A stretch of DNA of 64,000 nt from Bradyrhizobium nanningense (GTDB lineage Bacteria; Pseudomonadota; Alphaproteobacteria; Rhizobiales; Xanthobacteraceae), in the NCBI RefSeq assembly GCF_004114535.1, contig NZ_LBJC01000007.1, positions 62,001 through 126,000 of the forward strand, in the 5' to 3' direction. A program made the translations under genes and the position numbers. Numbering within the stretch: the first letter of the stretch is position 1; the number at the start of each line of letters is the position of its first letter. The notes beneath the pieces were generated by a model, which did no database searches, was not told the origin of the DNA, and saw only the letters and a program-made list of their open reading frames with translations. Below are positions 49,723 to 58,705 of this stretch, in pieces.

Positions 49723-51027
49723 TTACGCCGCCGAGGTCAGCCGCTGCAAAAACTGCGTCACCTCGCGGCGGAGCGTCTCGACTTCGCCGTGGACGCGCTC
49801 GGAGGCGCTGTTGACGCGGCTGGCGACGCGCCCGGTGTCGGCGGCGGCTTCGCTGATGCCCGACACGTTGGAGGACACCTGCGAGGTGCCGGCGGAGGCC
49901 TCGTGGACGTTGCGGGCGATCTCGCGCGTCGCGGAGCCCTGCTGCTCGATCGAGGCTGCAATGCTCGCGGTGATGCCGTCGATCTCGGCGATGGTCTGCG
50001 CGATCGCCTCGACCGCCGCGACCGAATTAGTCGTCGATTGCTGCATCTCGCCGACCTTGGCGCTGATCTCCTCGGTCGCCTTCGCGGTCTGGTTGGCGAG
50101 GCTCTTGACCTCGGAGGCCACCACCGCGAAACCGCGCCCGGCCTCGCCGGCCCGCGCCGCCTCGATCGTGGCGTTGAGCGCGAGGAGATTGGTCTGCGAG
50201 GCGATCTCGCTGATCAGCTTGACGACGTCGCCGATCCGCAGCGCGGCATCGGCGAGGGAGCGAATTTCGTTGCCGGCACGATTGGCTTCGTCGACGGCGC
50301 GTCCGGTGCTCGTGGTCGAGCCGGCCACCTGGCGGCCGATCTCCGCGATCGAGGATGCGAGCTGTTCCGCCGCGCTCGCCACCGTCGCAACGTTGCTCGA
50401 GGCCTGATCGGACGCGCTGCGCATGCCGGAGGTCTGGCGATTGGTCATCTCCGCTGCCGCGGCCATCTGGCCGGCGTCGGATTCCAGATCGGTCGCCGCG
50501 CTCATGAGGCTGCCGGCAACCTCGTCGAGATGCGTGCCGAACTGCTTTGCAAGGCCCGCGATCTCGACCACGCGGCGGCCGAGGCCGTCGGTGCCGGCAT
50601 TGATCACGGTGGCCGAGCGGCGGAACGAGCCGGGCAATCCGCGCGCGAGGATCTTGCGGAAATACTTGCCGCGGCTGGCATAGTCCATCGATGCCGAAGC
50701 CTCGCGGACGAAGGCGTCAGTGATGTCGAGCATGTCGTTGACCGACTTCTGGATGGCGCCGATCCGTCCGGCCTGGCGCTCGCTCAGGATCCGCGCTTCA
50801 AGATCGCCGCGCGCCGCCTTGCGGCAGACATCGGCAACCTCATCGACGGCCACCGCCGCGCGATGCTGACACCAGAGGCCGTAGCCGAGCAGCAGGGTCG
50901 CCGCACCGAGCGGCGCTGCACTGATGATTCCGCTCCAGCCGAGCAACGAGACGACGAACGCGACGCTGGCGAGAAGGCACGCGACTGCGGTCGCCCCCTG
51001 CGCCTTAGAGAGAGAGCACAAATTCAT
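49723..51027 (-). CDS. Methyl-accepting chemotaxis protein, Aer-like C-terminal part
   Basis: 434 residues. Two closely spaced hydrophobic helices (about 13-35 and 38-54) form a membrane hairpin as in Aer, with almost no periplasmic loop, followed by a HAMP-like linker and the signalling domain with [36 protein letters not shown]. There is no sensor domain of its own. It overlaps the PAS gene by 23 bp in another frame, and its ATG at 51027 has no good ribosome-binding site. Adding one CT to the (CT)5 run would fuse it to the PAS protein as ...VLSLSKAQG. It may be a frameshifted half rather than a separate gene. Confidence 0.8.
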   Translation of the reverse strand: MNLCSLSKAQGATAVACLLASVAFVVSLLGWSGIISAAPLGAATLLLGYGLWCQHRAAVAVDEVADVCRKAARGDLEARILSERQAGRIGAIQKSVNDMLDITDAFVREASASMDYASRGKYFRKILARGLPGSFRRSATVINAGTDGLGRRVVEIAGLAKQFGTHLDEVAGSLMSAATDLESDAGQMAAAAEMTNRQTSGMRSASDQASSNVATVASAAEQLASSIAEIGRQVAGSTTSTGRAVDEANRAGNEIRSLADAALRIGDVVKLISEIASQTNLLALNATIEAARAGEAGRGFAVVASEVKSLANQTAKATEEISAKVGEMQQSTTNSVAAVEAIAQTIAEIDGITASIAASIEQQGSATREIARNVHEASAGTSQVSSNVSGISEAAADTGRVASRVNSASERVHGEVETLRREVTQFLQRLTSAA

Positions 51028-51523
51028 CGTAACCGACACCGTTTTGCTTGAGCAGACCGACCATCATGTCGAAGCTCGCACGCATGCCCTCCTTGGCATT
51101 GGCGTGGCGCGCCTCTTCCGCGCAGAGCGCCTTGTAGATCGGTTTGATTTTCTCGACCGGCGCCGGATCGGGCCTGCGTCGATTGGAATGATAGCCGATG
51201 ATGTTGCCGCGATCGTCGAGCGTCGGGGTGACATGGGCGAACACCCAATAATGGCTGCCATCCCCGGCGAGGTTGACGACGTAGGCGAAGATTTCCTGCT
51301 TGGCCTCGAGCGTATCCCACAGCAGCTTGAAGACGCAGCGCGGCATGCCCGGATGGCGGATCAGGCTGTGGGGCGCGCCCATCAGCTCCTTCCAGGGATA
51401 TTTCGCCATGCGGAGGAAGACGTCATTGGCGTAGGTGATGCGGCCTTTGAGATCTGTCTTCGATACGATCAGCTCCTCCTCACCGAGGAGATTTTCCACC
51501 CCAGTAGGACGTATCGCTTGCAT
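51005..51523 (-). CDS. PAS-domain protein, Aer-like N-terminal part
   Basis: 172 residues made almost entirely of one PAS domain of the FAD-binding Aer class ([52 protein letters not shown]). The C-terminal linker ends [12 protein letters not shown]. The downstream receptor has the membrane hairpin and signalling domain that this protein lacks. The start at 51523 has an AGGGA site; two upstream codons are open. Together the two halves make a standard aerotaxis/energy-taxis receptor. Confidence 0.85.
   Translation of the reverse strand: MQAIRPTGVENLLGEEELIVSKTDLKGRITYANDVFLRMAKYPWKELMGAPHSLIRHPGMPRCVFKLLWDTLEAKQEIFAYVVNLAGDGSHYWVFAHVTPTLDDRGNIIGYHSNRRRPDPAPVEKIKPIYKALCAEEARHANAKEGMRASFDMMVGLLKQNGVGYDEFVLSL
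51007..51016. repeat. (CT)5 run at the PAS / receptor junction
   Basis: Five AG units on the plus strand, (CT)5 in the gene sense, immediately before the TAA that ends the PAS frame. Gaining one unit, or losing two, would join the PAS and receptor frames. Confidence 0.9.
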
Positions 51524-51750
51524 CGTTTGATCCCTGAACAAAGGCCGGCCCCACCACGCTGTGGAGCCGCATCACCCCCTGTCTACGGCAACAATGTTAA
51601 TCAGATGTAAGTTTGGGAACCTCGGGACGGAGACGCGTGCCTCCGTATCATTACTTAGCGAGCAATCGTTGCATCTCGCGCAACCACACGCGTTGCCTAT
51701 CGCTTGATTCAATTGCGACTGCGTTGCGATTGCGCCGGACCCAGGCCCGA
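51524..51750. other. Intergenic region upstream of Aer-like genes
   Basis: 227 bp between the UxaA-like stop codon and the PAS start. It must carry the promoter for the receptor. I see no convincing hairpin terminator for the UxaA-like gene. Confidence 0.4.
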
Positions 51751-53274
51751 CTACATCGTCGCACCCAGCACCCAGGGCGCGAATTCGGCGCCGCCGAAAT
51801 CAAAACTCTCGCTCTTGGTCGGCTGCCCCGAAGCCGTCTTGAGGACAAGATCGAAAATGCGCTGGCCGCATTGCTCGACACTCTCCTCACCTTCGAGGAT
51901 GGTGCCGCAATTGACGTCCATGTCCTCTTCCATGCGCTTGTACATCGGCGTGTTGGTCGCGAGCTTGATCGAAGGCGCCGGCTTGCAGCCGAACACGCTG
52001 CCGCGGCCTGTGGTGAAGCAGACGAGATTGGCGCCGCCGGCGACCTGGCCGGTCGCGGCGACCGGATCGTAGCCGGGCGTGTCCATGAAAACGAAACCCT
52101 TCTTGGTGATGGGCTCGGCGTAGCGCAGCACCTCGACGAGGTTGGTGGTGCCGGCCTTGGCCATCGCGCCGAGCGACTTCTCCAGAATGGTGGTGAGGCC
52201 GCCGGCCTTGTTGCCGGGGCTCGGATTGGCGTTCATCTCGGCGCCTTCGCGCGTCGTGTATTCATCCCACCAGCGCATGAGGTCGACCAGCTTCTCGCCG
52301 ACCTCGCGGCTCACGGCGCGGCGGGTGAGCAGATGCTCGGCGCCGTAGGTCTCCGGCGTCTCCGACAGGATCACGGTGCCGCCGTGGCGGACGATGAGAT
52401 CGCTGGCGGCTCCTAACGCGGGATTCGCCGACACGCCGGAATAGCCGTCCGAGCCGCCGCATTGCAGGGCCACGGTAAGCTCGCTCGCCGGCACGGTTTC
52501 GCGCTTGACCTTGTTGGCGTCGGCCAGCGCCTCGCGCACGAAGGCGATGCCGGCTTCGACCGTCTTGCGGGTGCCGCCGACCTCCTGGATATCCATCGCG
52601 CGCAGGCGGCCGGCGAGCTTCTGCTCTTCCATCAGACCGCCGATCTGGTTCACCTCGCAGCCAAGACCAAGCACGATGACGTGAGAGAAATTGACGTGCC
52701 GCGCATAGCCGCCGAGGGTGCGGCGGAGCAGCGCGAGCGGCTCGTTCTGCGTCATGCCGCAGCCGGTCTTGTGGGTCAGCGCGACCACGCCGTCGACATT
52801 GGGGAAGTCGGCGAGCGGATTGTCGCCGGTGAAGGGATTCTTCTTGAAGACGTCGGCGACGAGACTCGCGACATGTGCGCTGCAGTTCACCGAGGTGAGG
52901 ATGCCGATATAGTTGCGCGTGGCGACGCGGCCGTCCGGGCGGCGGATGCCTTCGAACGTTGCCGGCAGGTCGAAATTCGGCGTCGGCTTGACGTCGGCGC
53001 AATAGGCGTAGTCCTTGGCGAAATCGCCCATGCCGCAATTCTGCACGTGCACGTGCTGGCCCGGCGCGATGGCTTGCGTGGCAAAGCCGATGATCTGGCC
53101 GTAACGCTTGACCGGCTCGCCCAATGCGATCGGCTTGATCGCGACCTTGTGGCCGGAGGGAATGCGCTCGACCGTCGTCACGCCATCGGCCACCATTGTC
53201 CCCGGCGGCAGGCTGGCGCGCGCGATCAGCACGCCATCATCGGGATGCAGGCGGATGACGGGGCTGATGGTCAT
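51751..53274 (-). CDS. Altronate/galactarate dehydratase family protein
   Basis: 507 residues: N-terminal SAF domain (about 8-90) and a C-terminal UxaA/GarD domain. Conserved features are RPDGRVATRNYIGILTSVNCSA, HKTGCGMTQNEPLALLRRTLGGY, LGCEVNQIGGL, QCGGSDGYSG and TGRGSVFGCKPAPSIKLATNT, with several Cys that could bind an iron-sulfur or Fe centre. The family dehydrates sugar acids such as altronate or galactarate to 2-keto-3-deoxy products. AGGAGA precedes the ATG. The next gene upstream on the same strand is an HpaI/GarL-like aldolase, a logical partner. Confidence 0.85.
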   Translation of the reverse strand: MTISPVIRLHPDDGVLIARASLPPGTMVADGVTTVERIPSGHKVAIKPIALGEPVKRYGQIIGFATQAIAPGQHVHVQNCGMGDFAKDYAYCADVKPTPNFDLPATFEGIRRPDGRVATRNYIGILTSVNCSAHVASLVADVFKKNPFTGDNPLADFPNVDGVVALTHKTGCGMTQNEPLALLRRTLGGYARHVNFSHVIVLGLGCEVNQIGGLMEEQKLAGRLRAMDIQEVGGTRKTVEAGIAFVREALADANKVKRETVPASELTVALQCGGSDGYSGVSANPALGAASDLIVRHGGTVILSETPETYGAEHLLTRRAVSREVGEKLVDLMRWWDEYTTREGAEMNANPSPGNKAGGLTTILEKSLGAMAKAGTTNLVEVLRYAEPITKKGFVFMDTPGYDPVAATGQVAGGANLVCFTTGRGSVFGCKPAPSIKLATNTPMYKRMEEDMDVNCGTILEGEESVEQCGQRIFDLVLKTASGQPTKSESFDFGGAEFAPWVLGATM

Positions 53275-53302
53275 GGCAGGTCTCCTTGGGTCTTCAAAGT
53301 AT

Positions 53303-53436
53303 CGTGCCCCGGACGCAGCGCAGCGTGAAACGATGCGCTGCTGATCCGGGGCCCGGTGTTACGTCGTGTGCGGCGTTGGCTTCTGGGTCCCGGCTCTGCG
53401 CTGCATCACTTCGTGCTGCGGCGCGTCCGGGACACA
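53303..53436. repeat. Dispersed repeat, 'GTCCCGG' family, copy 2
   Basis: CGTGCCCCGGACGCAGCG at the left and GCGGCGCGTCCGGGACAC at the right, with GGGTCCCGGCTCTGCG inside. It matches 5969-6113 in opposite orientation. It splits the UxaA-like gene from the aldolase gene. Confidence 0.7.
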
Positions 53437-53446
53437 GTAAGAGAGG

Positions 53447-54223
53447 TTAAGCCTTGCCGCCCGAATCCTTGCGGGTCGCATTGACCTGCATCTTGGCGTA
53501 GGTCGTCATCAGGCCGACTTCGTTCGAGAGCGTCACCAGCTTGAAGCCCATGTTGATGGCGCGCGCTGCGCCTTCGGCGCCGCTGCAATGGATGCCGGGG
53601 TTGAGGCCGCGCTTGCCGCATTCCCTGATGATCTTCTCGTAGATCGCGAGGATCTCGGGCTCGCTGCGGTCAAGCTTGGGCTCGAGGCCGTAGGAGAAGC
53701 CGAGATCGGACGGGCCGATATAGACGCCGTCGATGCCCTCGACATCGAGGATCGCTTCCATGTTCTCGACCGCAGTTTTGGTCTCCATCATCGGCAGCAG
53801 AATGGTATCGGCATTCGCCGTCTTCTGATAGGAGCCGGCGGTGCCGTACATGCCGGCGCGGATCGGGCCGTTGGAGCGCACGCCCTGCGGCGGATATTTG
53901 GAATAGGAGACCAGGTTCCTGGCTTCCTGCGGGGTGTTGACCATCGGGCAGATCACGCCATAGGCGCCGCCATCGAGCACCTTGCCGATGATGCCCGGCT
54001 CGTTCCAGGGCACGCGGACCATCGGGGTGATCGGATGCTTGTCCATGGCCTGGAAGCACTGGACCATCGACAGATAATCCTGCACGCCATGCTGCATGTC
54101 GACGGTGACGCTGTCGAAGCCGCATTGCGCGATCATCTCGGCCGAGAAGCCGGAGGGAATCGCAAGCCATGCGTTGACCACGGCCTTGCCCGACTTCCAG
54201 ATCTCTTTGACTTTGTTCGCCAC
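53447..54223 (-). CDS. HpcH/HpaI-family aldolase
   Basis: Class II pyruvate aldolase, 258 residues from GTG 54223. Catalytic features: VDMQHGVQD (His base), PMMETKTAVENM (metal Glu) and VYIGPSDLGFSYG (metal Asp). Family members cleave 4-hydroxy-2-oxoheptanedioate (HpaI, homoprotocatechuate pathway) or 2-keto-3-deoxyglucarate (GarL). Both neighbours make sense: UxaA/GarD-like dehydratase on one side and HpaR/H/F on the other. Substrate therefore undecided. Confidence 0.88.
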   Translation of the reverse strand: MANKVKEIWKSGKAVVNAWLAIPSGFSAEMIAQCGFDSVTVDMQHGVQDYLSMVQCFQAMDKHPITPMVRVPWNEPGIIGKVLDGGAYGVICPMVNTPQEARNLVSYSKYPPQGVRSNGPIRAGMYGTAGSYQKTANADTILLPMMETKTAVENMEAILDVEGIDGVYIGPSDLGFSYGLEPKLDRSEPEILAIYEKIIRECGKRGLNPGIHCSGAEGAARAINMGFKLVTLSNEVGLMTTYAKMQVNATRKDSGGKA

Positions 54224-54338
54224 GTTGCCTTTCCTTCCCTGTTGCTCTCACTCGCCGCGGATCGGGTTGGGCCGCACTTTGAGCGAAAAAAAGCGTGAAT
54301 GTCCATGGCTCTCGCCGCGCACGCACGCATATCTGGGT

Positions 54339-54857
54339 TCATCCCTCCGCGAGGGTATCATCCGCGCTTCCGAGCCCGGCAAGGCTCTGTTCCAGCGCGC
54401 CGAGCATCTCCTGCAATTCGGCGAGCTTGCGTGCGCCAAAGCGCCGCGTGATCTCGGCATAGATCGCCTCCGAATTCGGCGCCACGGCGGCCATCAGCTT
54501 CACCCCCTCTTTCGAGATCGAGACCATGCTGCGGCGCTGGTCCGCTTTCGCGGTCTTGCGCTCGATCAGATTGCGCGCTTCGAGATCGCGCAGGATACGC
54601 GACAAACTCGGTCCGAGCAGGAACGCCGTACGCGCGAGTTCCGTGACCTCGACCGCGTCGATCGCCGCCAGCGCGCGCAGGATGCGCCATTGCTGCTCGG
54701 TCAAGCCGTGCTGGCGTAGCGAGGGACGAAACTGCCGCATCACCGCTTCGCGAGCCCGCAGCAGCGACATCGGCAGCGAGCGCGAAAAATCGCGCATCGG
54801 CACCTGCCGCGCGGCAGGCGCGCTTCCATTCGCTGGATCAGCCGGTTTCTTCACCAT
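54339..54857 (-). CDS. hpaR: MarR-family regulator, HpaR-like
   Basis: 172 residues with a winged helix (about 50-120; LTEQQWRILRALAAIDAVEVTELARTAFLLGPSLSRILRDLEARNLIER). The opening FSRSLPMSLLRAREAVMRQFRP is typical of HpaR, repressor of the homoprotocatechuate operon. It is divergent from hpaH with a 111-bp gap holding two palindromes, which fits repression of hpaH-hpaF and itself. Confidence 0.85.
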   Translation of the reverse strand: MVKKPADPANGSAPAARQVPMRDFSRSLPMSLLRAREAVMRQFRPSLRQHGLTEQQWRILRALAAIDAVEVTELARTAFLLGPSLSRILRDLEARNLIERKTAKADQRRSMVSISKEGVKLMAAVAPNSEAIYAEITRRFGARKLAELQEMLGALEQSLAGLGSADDTLAEG

Positions 54858-54880
54858 GGTGCCCTTTCAAACCGCAGGAA

Positions 54881-54898
54881 GTTTGCGGTGCAGCAAAC
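54881..54898. promoter_or_regulatory. Candidate HpaR operator 1
   Basis: Inverted repeat GTTTGC-GGTGCA-GCAAAC, 24 bp before the hpaR start codon, where repression of hpaR would be expected. Confidence 0.4.
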
Positions 54899-54922
54899 CG
54901 GAATGGGGTTTGACGCATTCAT

Positions 54923-54934
54923 TTAACATGTTAA
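54923..54934. promoter_or_regulatory. Candidate HpaR operator 2
   Basis: Perfect 12-bp palindrome TTAACATGTTAA, 34 bp upstream of hpaH; length and AT content are typical of MarR-family sites. Confidence 0.5.
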
Positions 54935-54968
54935 GCATCTCCCGGCACCTCAATTTGTAAGATCGCAA

Positions 54969-55775
54969 ATGGCGCTTTCTCGCGACGATATCCAAGCTTG
55001 CGCAAGGCGTCTGCACCAGGCGGAGAAGACCCGCACGCAGATCCGGCAGCTCTCACAGGATTTCCCTGATATCACCATCGCCGACGCCTACGCGATTCAG
55101 AAGGCCTGGGTCGACATCAAGATCGCGGAGGGGCGCCTCGTCAAAGGCCACAAGATCGGCCTGACCTCGAAGGCGATGCAGAACGCGCTCAATATCGACG
55201 AGCCGGATTCCGGCGTGCTGCTCGACGACATGTTCTTTGCCGATGGCGGGATCATTCCGACCGAGCGCCTCATCGCGACGCGGGTCGAAGCCGAGCTCGC
55301 CTTTGTCATGAGCAAGCACCTCTCAGGCCCGGACTGCACGATGTTCGACGTGCTCAATGCCACCGACTTCGTCGTGCCGGCGCTGGAGATTCTGGACACA
55401 CGGATCGAGCGCGTCGATCCCAAGACGAACGCGACGCGAAAGATTTTCGACACCATCGCCGACAATGCGGCGAATGCCGGCATCGTGCTCGGGGGACGGC
55501 CGATCCGCCCGCTCGACGCAGACCTGCGCTGGATCGGCGCGCTGTGTTTCAAGAACGGTCAGCTCGAGGAAACCGGCCTTGCCGCCGGCGTGCTCAATCA
55601 TCCCGCGACCGCGGTCGCCTGGCTCGCCAACAAGATCGCGCCGCTCGGGCTGGCGCTCGAACCGGGTCAGGTCGTGCTGGCGGGCTCCTTCATCCGTCCG
55701 ATCGAGACCCGCAAGGGCGACACAATTCAGGCCGACTATGGCGCCTACGGCTCGGTCAGCTGCTACTTCGCGTAA
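54969..55775 (+). CDS. hpaH: 2-oxo-hept-4-ene-1,7-dioate hydratase HpaH
   Basis: Hydratase of the 4-hydroxyphenylacetate/homoprotocatechuate meta-cleavage pathway, 268 residues, in the hydratase/fumarylacetoacetate hydrolase fold. Metal-binding acids are in RVEAELAFVMSKHL; KGHKIGLTSKAMQ and NHPATAVAWLANK are family stretches. It runs in the same direction as hpaF, 32 bp downstream. The product would be cleaved by an HpaI-type aldolase. Confidence 0.9.
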   Translation: MALSRDDIQACARRLHQAEKTRTQIRQLSQDFPDITIADAYAIQKAWVDIKIAEGRLVKGHKIGLTSKAMQNALNIDEPDSGVLLDDMFFADGGIIPTERLIATRVEAELAFVMSKHLSGPDCTMFDVLNATDFVVPALEILDTRIERVDPKTNATRKIFDTIADNAANAGIVLGGRPIRPLDADLRWIGALCFKNGQLEETGLAAGVLNHPATAVAWLANKIAPLGLALEPGQVVLAGSFIRPIETRKGDTIQADYGAYGSVSCYFA

Positions 55776-55807
55776 AGCAATAAGACGACACAGGGAGTGA
55801 AACCGCG

Positions 55808-56206
55808 ATGCCGCATTTCACCATCGAATATTCGGCCAATCTCGACGGCCGTCTCGATATGAAGCTGGTGTGCGAAGTGGTGCGCAAGGCAGCTAGCGAG
55901 ACCGGCATCTTCCCACTCGGCGGCATCCGCGTGCGCGCCATCCGCTGCGAGTATTATGCGGTCGCCGACGCCAGGCAGGACTACGGCTTTCTCGACATGG
56001 TGCTGCGCATCGGCGAGGGCCGCGACCTCAAGACGCGGCAGCAGGCCGGCGAGCACGTCTTCCAGGCGCTCTCCCGCCATCTCGATCCCGTCTTTGCCGC
56101 CAGCAAGTTCGCGTTGTCATTCGACATGCAGATCAACGACAAGGACACCAGCTGGAAGCGCAACAACATCCACGACGCCCTGAAAGCAGAAGCACAAGCG
56201 GGCTGA
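55808..56206 (+). CDS. hpaF: 5-carboxymethyl-2-hydroxymuconate isomerase HpaF
   Basis: Small tautomerase of 132 residues acting one step before HpaH (also called HpcD). The proline expected at the N-terminus after Met removal is present (MPHFTIEYSANL). AGGGAG lies upstream. The ring-cleavage dioxygenase and HpaE-type dehydrogenase needed upstream in the pathway are not in this window. Confidence 0.9.
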   Translation: MPHFTIEYSANLDGRLDMKLVCEVVRKAASETGIFPLGGIRVRAIRCEYYAVADARQDYGFLDMVLRIGEGRDLKTRQQAGEHVFQALSRHLDPVFAASKFALSFDMQINDKDTSWKRNNIHDALKAEAQAG

Positions 56207-56291
56207 TGTTTTTTCGAAGCCGCGGGCGTCCGAGTTCTGCCAAAATGGCATTGTCGAGGATTCCTCAACCCAATTGAAGTGGATGAATGCA

Positions 56292-57920
56292 ATGACCACC
56301 CTCACCGGCGGCGAAGCAATCGTAAGCGGCCTGGTCGCCCACGGCGTCGACACCGTGTTCGGCCTGCCCGGCGCGCAGGTCTACGGCCTGTTCGACGCCT
56401 TCCACCAGGCCCAGCTCAAGGTGATCGGTGCACGGCACGAACAGGCCTGCGGCTACATGGCCTTCGGCTATGCGCGCTCCAGCGGCAGGCCCGGCGTGTT
56501 CAGCGTAGTGCCCGGCCCCGGCGTGCTCAATGCGAGCGCGGCGCTGCTCACCGCCTTCGGCTGCAACGAGCCGGTGCTGTGCGTCACCGGCCAGGTGCCG
56601 ACGTCATTCTTGGGCAAGGGCCGCGGCCACCTGCACGAGATGCCCGACCAGCTCGCCACCCTTCGCACCTATGTGAAATGGGCCGACCGGATCGAATATC
56701 CCGGCAACGCGCCGACGGTCGTGGCGCGCGCCTTCCAGGAGATGAATTCGGGACGGCGCGGCCCCGCCTCGGTCGAGATGCCCTGGGACGTCTTCACCCA
56801 GCGTGTGGACACGGCCTCAGCGCAGGTGCTGGAGCCCCTACCGGCCCCGCCACCCGACCCCGATCTGGTGAAGCAGGCGGCCGCGCTGATCAAGAACAGC
56901 AAAGCGCCGATGATCTTCGTCGGCAGCGGCGCGATCGAGGCCGGCGAGGAGATCCTCGAGCTCGCCGAGATGATCGATGCGCCCGTCGTCGCCTTCCGCA
57001 GCGGACGCGGCATCGTCTCCAACGCGCACGAGCTCGGCCTGACCATGGCTGCGGCCTACAAGCTTTGGCCGGCAACCGATTTGATGATCGCCATCGGCAC
57101 CCGCGCAGAGCTGCCGGCATCGGGCTTCCGCTGGCCCTATCAGCCGAAGGGGCTGAAATCCATTCGGATCGACATCGACCCGACCGAGATGCGCCGGGTC
57201 GTGGTCGATGCCGCCATCGTCGCCGATGCCAAAGCCGGAACGGCCGATCTCGTCACGGCGGTGAAGAAGGCCGGCTATGCGCGGACCCGTGGCCGGCGGG
57301 AGGACATCCGCGAGGCCACCGCGACCGCGCAAGCGGAGATCCAGCGCATTCAGCCGCAGATGGCGTATCTCAACATCCTGCGCGAGGTGCTGCCGGCGAA
57401 TGCGATCGTGACCGATGAATTGTCGCAAGTCGGCTTCGCCTCCTGGTACGGTTTTCCGATCTACCAGCCCCGCACCTTCATCACCTCAGGCTACCAGGGC
57501 ACGCTCGGCTCGGGCTTCCCGACCGCGCTCGGCGCCAAGGTGGCCAATCCTGACAAGCCGGTGGTGGCGATCACCGGCGACGGCGGCTTCATGTTCGGCG
57601 TGCAGGAGCTCTCCACCGCCGTGCAGTTCAACATCGGGGTTGTGACGCTGGTGTTCAACAACAATGCCTACGGCAATGTCCGCCGCGACCAGCGTGAACG
57701 TTTCGACGGCCGTGTCGTGGCGTCCGACCTCGTCAATCCTGATTTCGTCAAGCTCGCGGAGTCCTTCGGTGTGGCCGCAGCGCGCGTGACCGCGCCGGAT
57801 CAGTTCAAGGCGGCGATGGAGAGGGCACTCGCGCATGGCGGGCCGTATCTGATTTCGGTGGAAGTGACCAGGGATTCCGAAGTCAGCCCGTGGGCGTTCA
57901 TCCACCCGCCGAAGCCGTGA
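56292..57920 (+). CDS. Thiamine-diphosphate-dependent enzyme, acetolactate-synthase-like
   Basis: About 542 residues, with N-terminal PYR, central and C-terminal PP domains. The activating Glu is E50 (GARHEQACGYMA); the ThDP/Mg motif is GDGGFMFGVQELSTAVQFN...NNNAYGN. Several starts are possible (TTG 56274, ATG 56283, ATG 56292); the last begins at the family-typical TTLTGGEAIV. It follows hpaF by 85 bp and may be co-transcribed, but its reaction is not known; a benzoylformate decarboxylase- or glyoxylate carboligase-like activity are possibilities. Confidence 0.88.
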   Translation: MTTLTGGEAIVSGLVAHGVDTVFGLPGAQVYGLFDAFHQAQLKVIGARHEQACGYMAFGYARSSGRPGVFSVVPGPGVLNASAALLTAFGCNEPVLCVTGQVPTSFLGKGRGHLHEMPDQLATLRTYVKWADRIEYPGNAPTVVARAFQEMNSGRRGPASVEMPWDVFTQRVDTASAQVLEPLPAPPPDPDLVKQAAALIKNSKAPMIFVGSGAIEAGEEILELAEMIDAPVVAFRSGRGIVSNAHELGLTMAAAYKLWPATDLMIAIGTRAELPASGFRWPYQPKGLKSIRIDIDPTEMRRVVVDAAIVADAKAGTADLVTAVKKAGYARTRGRREDIREATATAQAEIQRIQPQMAYLNILREVLPANAIVTDELSQVGFASWYGFPIYQPRTFITSGYQGTLGSGFPTALGAKVANPDKPVVAITGDGGFMFGVQELSTAVQFNIGVVTLVFNNNAYGNVRRDQRERFDGRVVASDLVNPDFVKLAESFGVAAARVTAPDQFKAAMERALAHGGPYLISVEVTRDSEVSPWAFIHPPKP

Positions 57921-57922
57921 GG

Positions 57923-58036
57923 ACCCTCATGGTGAGGAGGCGCGAAGCGCCGTCTCGAACCATGAAAGGCCCTGCTGCTGCAGCTCGGCCTTCATCCTTC
58001 GAGACGCGCGCAAGAGCGCGCTCCTCAGGATGAGGA
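57923..58036. repeat. Dispersed repeat, 'CCTTCGAGACG...CTCCTCAGG' family, copy 2
   Basis: Half-elements CCCTCATGGTGAGGAGGCG...CGTCTCGAACCATG (57923-57963) and TCATCCTTCGAGACGCG...CTCCTCAGGATGAGG (57991-58035). It separates two convergent genes and may act as their terminator. Confidence 0.75.
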
Positions 58037-58042
58037 GATAGA

Positions 58043-58705
58043 TCACCGCGTCCTGCGAAACGTCAGATTGATCCGCTTCGCCCCAAGCAGCGCGTGCTCG
58101 CCGTCGGCGAGCGGGGCGACGCCGTGATAGGCGAGCCTGCTGGCTCCGCCCCAGACGACGACGTCGCCATGCACCAGGCGGAAGCGGCGCGGCTTGTCGC
58201 TGCGGGCGAGGCCGCCGAACAGGAAGGTCGCGGGCAGTCCGAGCGACACCGAGACGATCGGCGCCGAATAGTCCAGCTCGTCCTTGTCCTGATGCAGCGA
58301 CAACCGCGTGCCGGGCTCGTAGCGATTGACGAGGCAGGCATCAGGCGCGAAGTTTTGGAAGCCGCCCTGCTCCGCCGCGCGGCGGGCGAGATCGCGCAGC
58401 ACGGCCGGCATCGCCGGCCATGGCGCACCGGTTCGCGGATCGATCGGATCGTAGCGGTAGCCGGTGTGATCGGTGATCCAGCCGCGCTCGCCGCAATTGG
58501 TCATCGCCACCGACATCTGATAGCCGCCGGGCGTGGTCATCCGCCGGAATGGCGATTGCGTTACGATCGCCTGCACGGCTTCAATCAGCTCGCTCTCGAT
58601 CGGCTTGACGAATCCGCGCAGCAGCACGGCGCCGTCGGCGATCTCCTCGCGTGACGGCTGCGCCTCGGCGACGCTGTCGAACAGATCAGCCGTCAATCGT
58701 TGCAC
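58043..58705 (-). CDS. alkB: AlkB-like DNA/RNA demethylase
   Basis: 2-oxoglutarate/Fe(II) dioxygenase that oxidatively removes methyl groups from bases, 220 residues. The iron ligands are His and Asp in LSLHQDKDELDYS and the distal His in RLAYHGVAPL; the 2OG-binding Arg pair is in RINLTFRRTR. Start codon GTG directly abuts the stop codon of the upstream 2OG oxygenase gene. No Ada-like regulator is nearby. Confidence 0.92.
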   Translation of the reverse strand: MQRLTADLFDSVAEAQPSREEIADGAVLLRGFVKPIESELIEAVQAIVTQSPFRRMTTPGGYQMSVAMTNCGERGWITDHTGYRYDPIDPRTGAPWPAMPAVLRDLARRAAEQGGFQNFAPDACLVNRYEPGTRLSLHQDKDELDYSAPIVSVSLGLPATFLFGGLARSDKPRRFRLVHGDVVVWGGASRLAYHGVAPLADGEHALLGAKRINLTFRRTR

